From Magnetospirillum aberrantis SpK (GTDB lineage: Bacteria > Pseudomonadota > Alphaproteobacteria > Rhodospirillales > Magnetospirillaceae), in the NCBI RefSeq assembly GCF_011022235.1, contig NZ_JAAIYP010000001.1:1-64000 (forward strand): 64,000 nucleotides of DNA, given 5' to 3'. The notes beneath the pieces were generated by a model, which was given only the letters and a program-made list of their open reading frames with translations, ran no database searches and was not told where the DNA came from. A program made the translations under genes and the position numbers. Shown piece after piece: positions 61,936 to 64,000 of the stretch. The stretch's first letter is position 1, and each line of letters starts with the position of its first letter.

Positions 61936-63845
61936 CCACCCTGTTCCTGTCCCTGTTCGCGCTGGTCACCATCGGGGCGGGAACCAGCCTGCTTGCCGGG
62001 CTGGGCGCCGCACGGCACTTCGCCACGGATGCGCGGTTGGCCGTCGCTTTCGGCCTGGGGTGTCTGCTGCTCTACGTCGCCGTCGCCACGGTCGGCCCCT
62101 TTCGCCTGGACGTGGCCAGCGTCGGCGCCATCGCCGCCGCCATGGCCGCCATGGCCGTTCCCGCATGGATCGGCTGGTTCCGTCACCTGTGCCGCCTGGA
62201 CCTGCGGGCGTCCGTGCAAGACGGTCTTGCCTGGTGCCGCGCCAACCCGGCCGTCGCCGGCCTGATGGCGGTCATCTCGCTCAGCCTGCTGTCGCTGGTG
62301 GTCCAGGGGATGGCCCCGCCCAACGACTACGACAGCCTGATGTACCACATCGCCATTCCCCGCCGGGACCTGGAACAGGGATACATCGGACCGAACTGGG
62401 AACAGAGCCTGTTCTCGTTCTTCCCGGCCCTGGCCGAGCATATGTATCGGGTGGCCCTGGTCCTGTCCGGCGAAGCGGCGGCACAGTCCATCACCGCCCT
62501 GTTCGGAATTGCCCTGGCGCTGGGCACCCATGCCCTGGCCCGGCAGCTTGGCCTTGGCCCGGTGACAAGCGCGCTTGCGGTGCTGATGGCCATTTCGGTG
62601 CGTGCCACCGTCTGGGAACTGGCGACCTGCGAGGTCGAGGCGGTCCTGGGCTGCTATGTCGTGCTGCTGCTGCTGGCCTATCTGCGGTGGCGCGAGGAGA
62701 AAAGCCTCGGGTTGATGCTTCTGCTGGGCCTTCTGGCCGCCGCCGGGGTGGCGACCAAGTACCATGGCCTGACCGTCGCCCTGGGCCTGGCGCCGTTGGT
62801 CCTGTGGGAAAGCGTCCGCCGTCCCCGTCTGCTGGCGCAGGTTCTGGCCGGCGCGGCGGTGGCGCTGGGCGTTCTGGCGCCACATCTGATCCGCGACTTC
62901 ATCTATACCGGCAACCCGATCTTTCCGGTGATGAACCATCTGTTCGATCCCGACGGGCCGGACTTCTATCGTTATTTCGGCAGCGAGTTCGGACGGCCAC
63001 GCGGGGTGCTCAACCTGCTGCGGGTCTATTGGGACGCTTCGGTGCTTCCCACCTATTATTTCGACGGTGCCATGCTGGGGACGCCCTACCTGCTGGCGTT
63101 CGCGCCCATGGCCGTGCTGGCGCGCCTGCGCTCGACGCTGCCGCTGGTCCTGGTGATCGTCGTCTACACGCTTGTCTGGTACACGACCATGTCCCAGCAA
63201 GTCCGCTTCCTGCTCCCCATCACACCACTGTTCGCGGTGTTCGCCGCCGCCGGCGCCGGCTGGCTGTGGGACAACAGCCGATGGATGGCGCGCATAGCGG
63301 TGGTCATCGGCGCCGGCGCCCTTGCCCTTGCCCAAGCGGGATTCGTCGGCATCTATTCGGCACTGCGCCTGCCGCCGGCGCTGGGACTGGTCGACCGGGC
63401 GAGCTATCTCGCCGGCACCCCGACCATGGACGGCAACTTCTATCTCAGCTGCCACTGGATCGAACAACGGCTGGGGGCGGACGAGCGCATCCTCAGCCTG
63501 CTCATTCCGCACTCCTATTATTGTCCTCAGTCGCGCGCAATCATTTCGCCAGCCCTGCCCGGAGAGGAGGCGTATTGGCTGCGGGGCGAAGAACTGCCGC
63601 CGTTGGACGCCCGTCAACTGGCCCAGGCGCTGCGCGAACATGCCGTGCGCTACGTGATCGTCGAAAGATCGCGTGAGTTGCGCAGCGGCCCGGCCAGCGC
63701 CCCCCGGATCGTCATCCGCGACCTCAGCACGGACCGCATCGGGCGGCTGCTCTCTCCCGTCCTTGCCCAACTGGACCCCAAATATGTCGATTCACAATCG
63801 GCGGTTTACGACGCTGCCGAGTTGGCGGAAGCTCTCGACCGCTAG
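61932..63845 (+). CDS. GT-C-like polytopic glycosyltransferase, copy 2
   Basis: A 637-residue multi-helix membrane protein with a soluble C-terminal domain (about 480-637). It shares with copy 1 (54056-55960) the aspartate-bearing loop NDYDSLMYHIAIPRRDLEQG (about 133-152), GNPIFPVMNHLFD and SQQVRFLLPITPL, in the same order. Its overall design suggests transfer from a polyprenyl-phosphate sugar on the periplasmic side. It overlaps the 49-residue gene by 4 nt and is the last complete gene of the window. Sugar and acceptor unknown. Confidence 0.82.
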   Translation: MTTLFLSLFALVTIGAGTSLLAGLGAARHFATDARLAVAFGLGCLLLYVAVATVGPFRLDVASVGAIAAAMAAMAVPAWIGWFRHLCRLDLRASVQDGLAWCRANPAVAGLMAVISLSLLSLVVQGMAPPNDYDSLMYHIAIPRRDLEQGYIGPNWEQSLFSFFPALAEHMYRVALVLSGEAAAQSITALFGIALALGTHALARQLGLGPVTSALAVLMAISVRATVWELATCEVEAVLGCYVVLLLLAYLRWREEKSLGLMLLLGLLAAAGVATKYHGLTVALGLAPLVLWESVRRPRLLAQVLAGAAVALGVLAPHLIRDFIYTGNPIFPVMNHLFDPDGPDFYRYFGSEFGRPRGVLNLLRVYWDASVLPTYYFDGAMLGTPYLLAFAPMAVLARLRSTLPLVLVIVVYTLVWYTTMSQQVRFLLPITPLFAVFAAAGAGWLWDNSRWMARIAVVIGAGALALAQAGFVGIYSALRLPPALGLVDRASYLAGTPTMDGNFYLSCHWIEQRLGADERILSLLIPHSYYCPQSRAIISPALPGEEAYWLRGEELPPLDARQLAQALREHAVRYVIVERSRELRSGPASAPRIVIRDLSTDRIGRLLSPVLAQLDPKYVDSQSAVYDAAELAEALDR

Positions 63846-63961
63846 GAAAAGGCATTTGAATACAACGCTCAAGGCGTCGGACACTCAAAATTTTCGAAGG
63901 CCCCAAAACTATGTTAACCTGAGCACCCTGGCCGGGATAGCGCAAGACCGCGGATAAGTAG

Positions 63962-64000
63962 ATGAAAAAAAGCCACCATATCTACATATTACTTGCGCTT
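63962..64000 (+). CDS. Start of a truncated gene at the right edge
   Basis: ATG at 63962 reads MKKSHHIYILLAL to the window end. It is preceded by GGATAAG at 5-8 nt and has a basic-then-hydrophobic N-terminus, like a signal anchor or first membrane helix. Only 13 residues are visible, so function cannot be judged. The bases between 63846 and 63961 are notably AT-richer than the genes. Confidence 0.5.
   Translation, partial: MKKSHHIYILLAL

Overview
The window is a GC-rich, gene-dense chromosomal segment from an alphaproteobacterium. The gene repertoire (a DUF2336 protein, a DUF3576 lipoprotein, the ~1600-residue NAD-glutamate dehydrogenase, two Rhodospirillales-type porins, the LeuS-LptE-HolA order) suggests a Rhodospirillales member, plausibly close to Magnetospirillum. 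That placement is inference from gene content. No rRNA, tRNA, CRISPR array, transposase, integrase or phage gene was found.

Positions 1-37,400 are mostly housekeeping and signalling genes. In order: a diguanylate cyclase with a DUF2336 gene; a HAD nucleotidase; lysine/diaminopimelate genes dapD-dapE coupled to a membrane protein and a GNAT; truA-fmt-def on the opposite strand; a secreted DUF4139 protein; rmuC; a double-permease ABC importer with its ATPase and a mog-type molybdopterin adenylyltransferase; a dihaem cytochrome c; a YccF protein; a large Cache/PAS histidine kinase and a degenerate OmpR-type regulator; ribA; yggS and a thiE-like gene; two related porins; and a DUF3576 lipoprotein followed by leuS-lptE-holA-NAD-GDH.

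From about 37,400 to the right edge is a surface-glycan locus of more than 26 kb. It opens with gmhA and an SxtJ / 49-residue DUF5989 / NodU-type carbamoyltransferase / SGNH-hydrolase cassette on the plus strand. A minus-strand block follows: a GTG-started FkbM methyltransferase, manC, a family 4 glycosyltransferase, a B12-binding radical SAM protein, an O-antigen ligase/polymerase, wecB, an NAD-dependent epimerase, a WecA/MraY-like phosphosugar transferase and a two-domain ADH/Gfo-Idh oxidoreductase. gmd lies further along on the minus strand. A plus-strand operon resembling nonulosonic (sialic-like) acid synthesis comes next: CMP-sugar synthetase, NeuB-type synthase, GNAT, TIM-barrel isomerase and a CBS-aminotransferase fusion. 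Overlapping stop and start codons link many of these genes, so they are probably co-translated.

The most unusual element is a two-gene module that occurs twice, at 53,913-55,960 and 61,786-63,845. In each, a 48-49 residue single-helix protein overlaps by ATGA a ~635-residue polytopic GT-C-like protein. Other points of interest are several MITE-like or palindromic intergenic elements (one seems to supply the stop codon of its neighbour), a G9 tract in the histidine kinase start region, a response regulator lacking about a third of its receiver and any convincing start codon, and a recurrent ATGCCCGG stem-loop.
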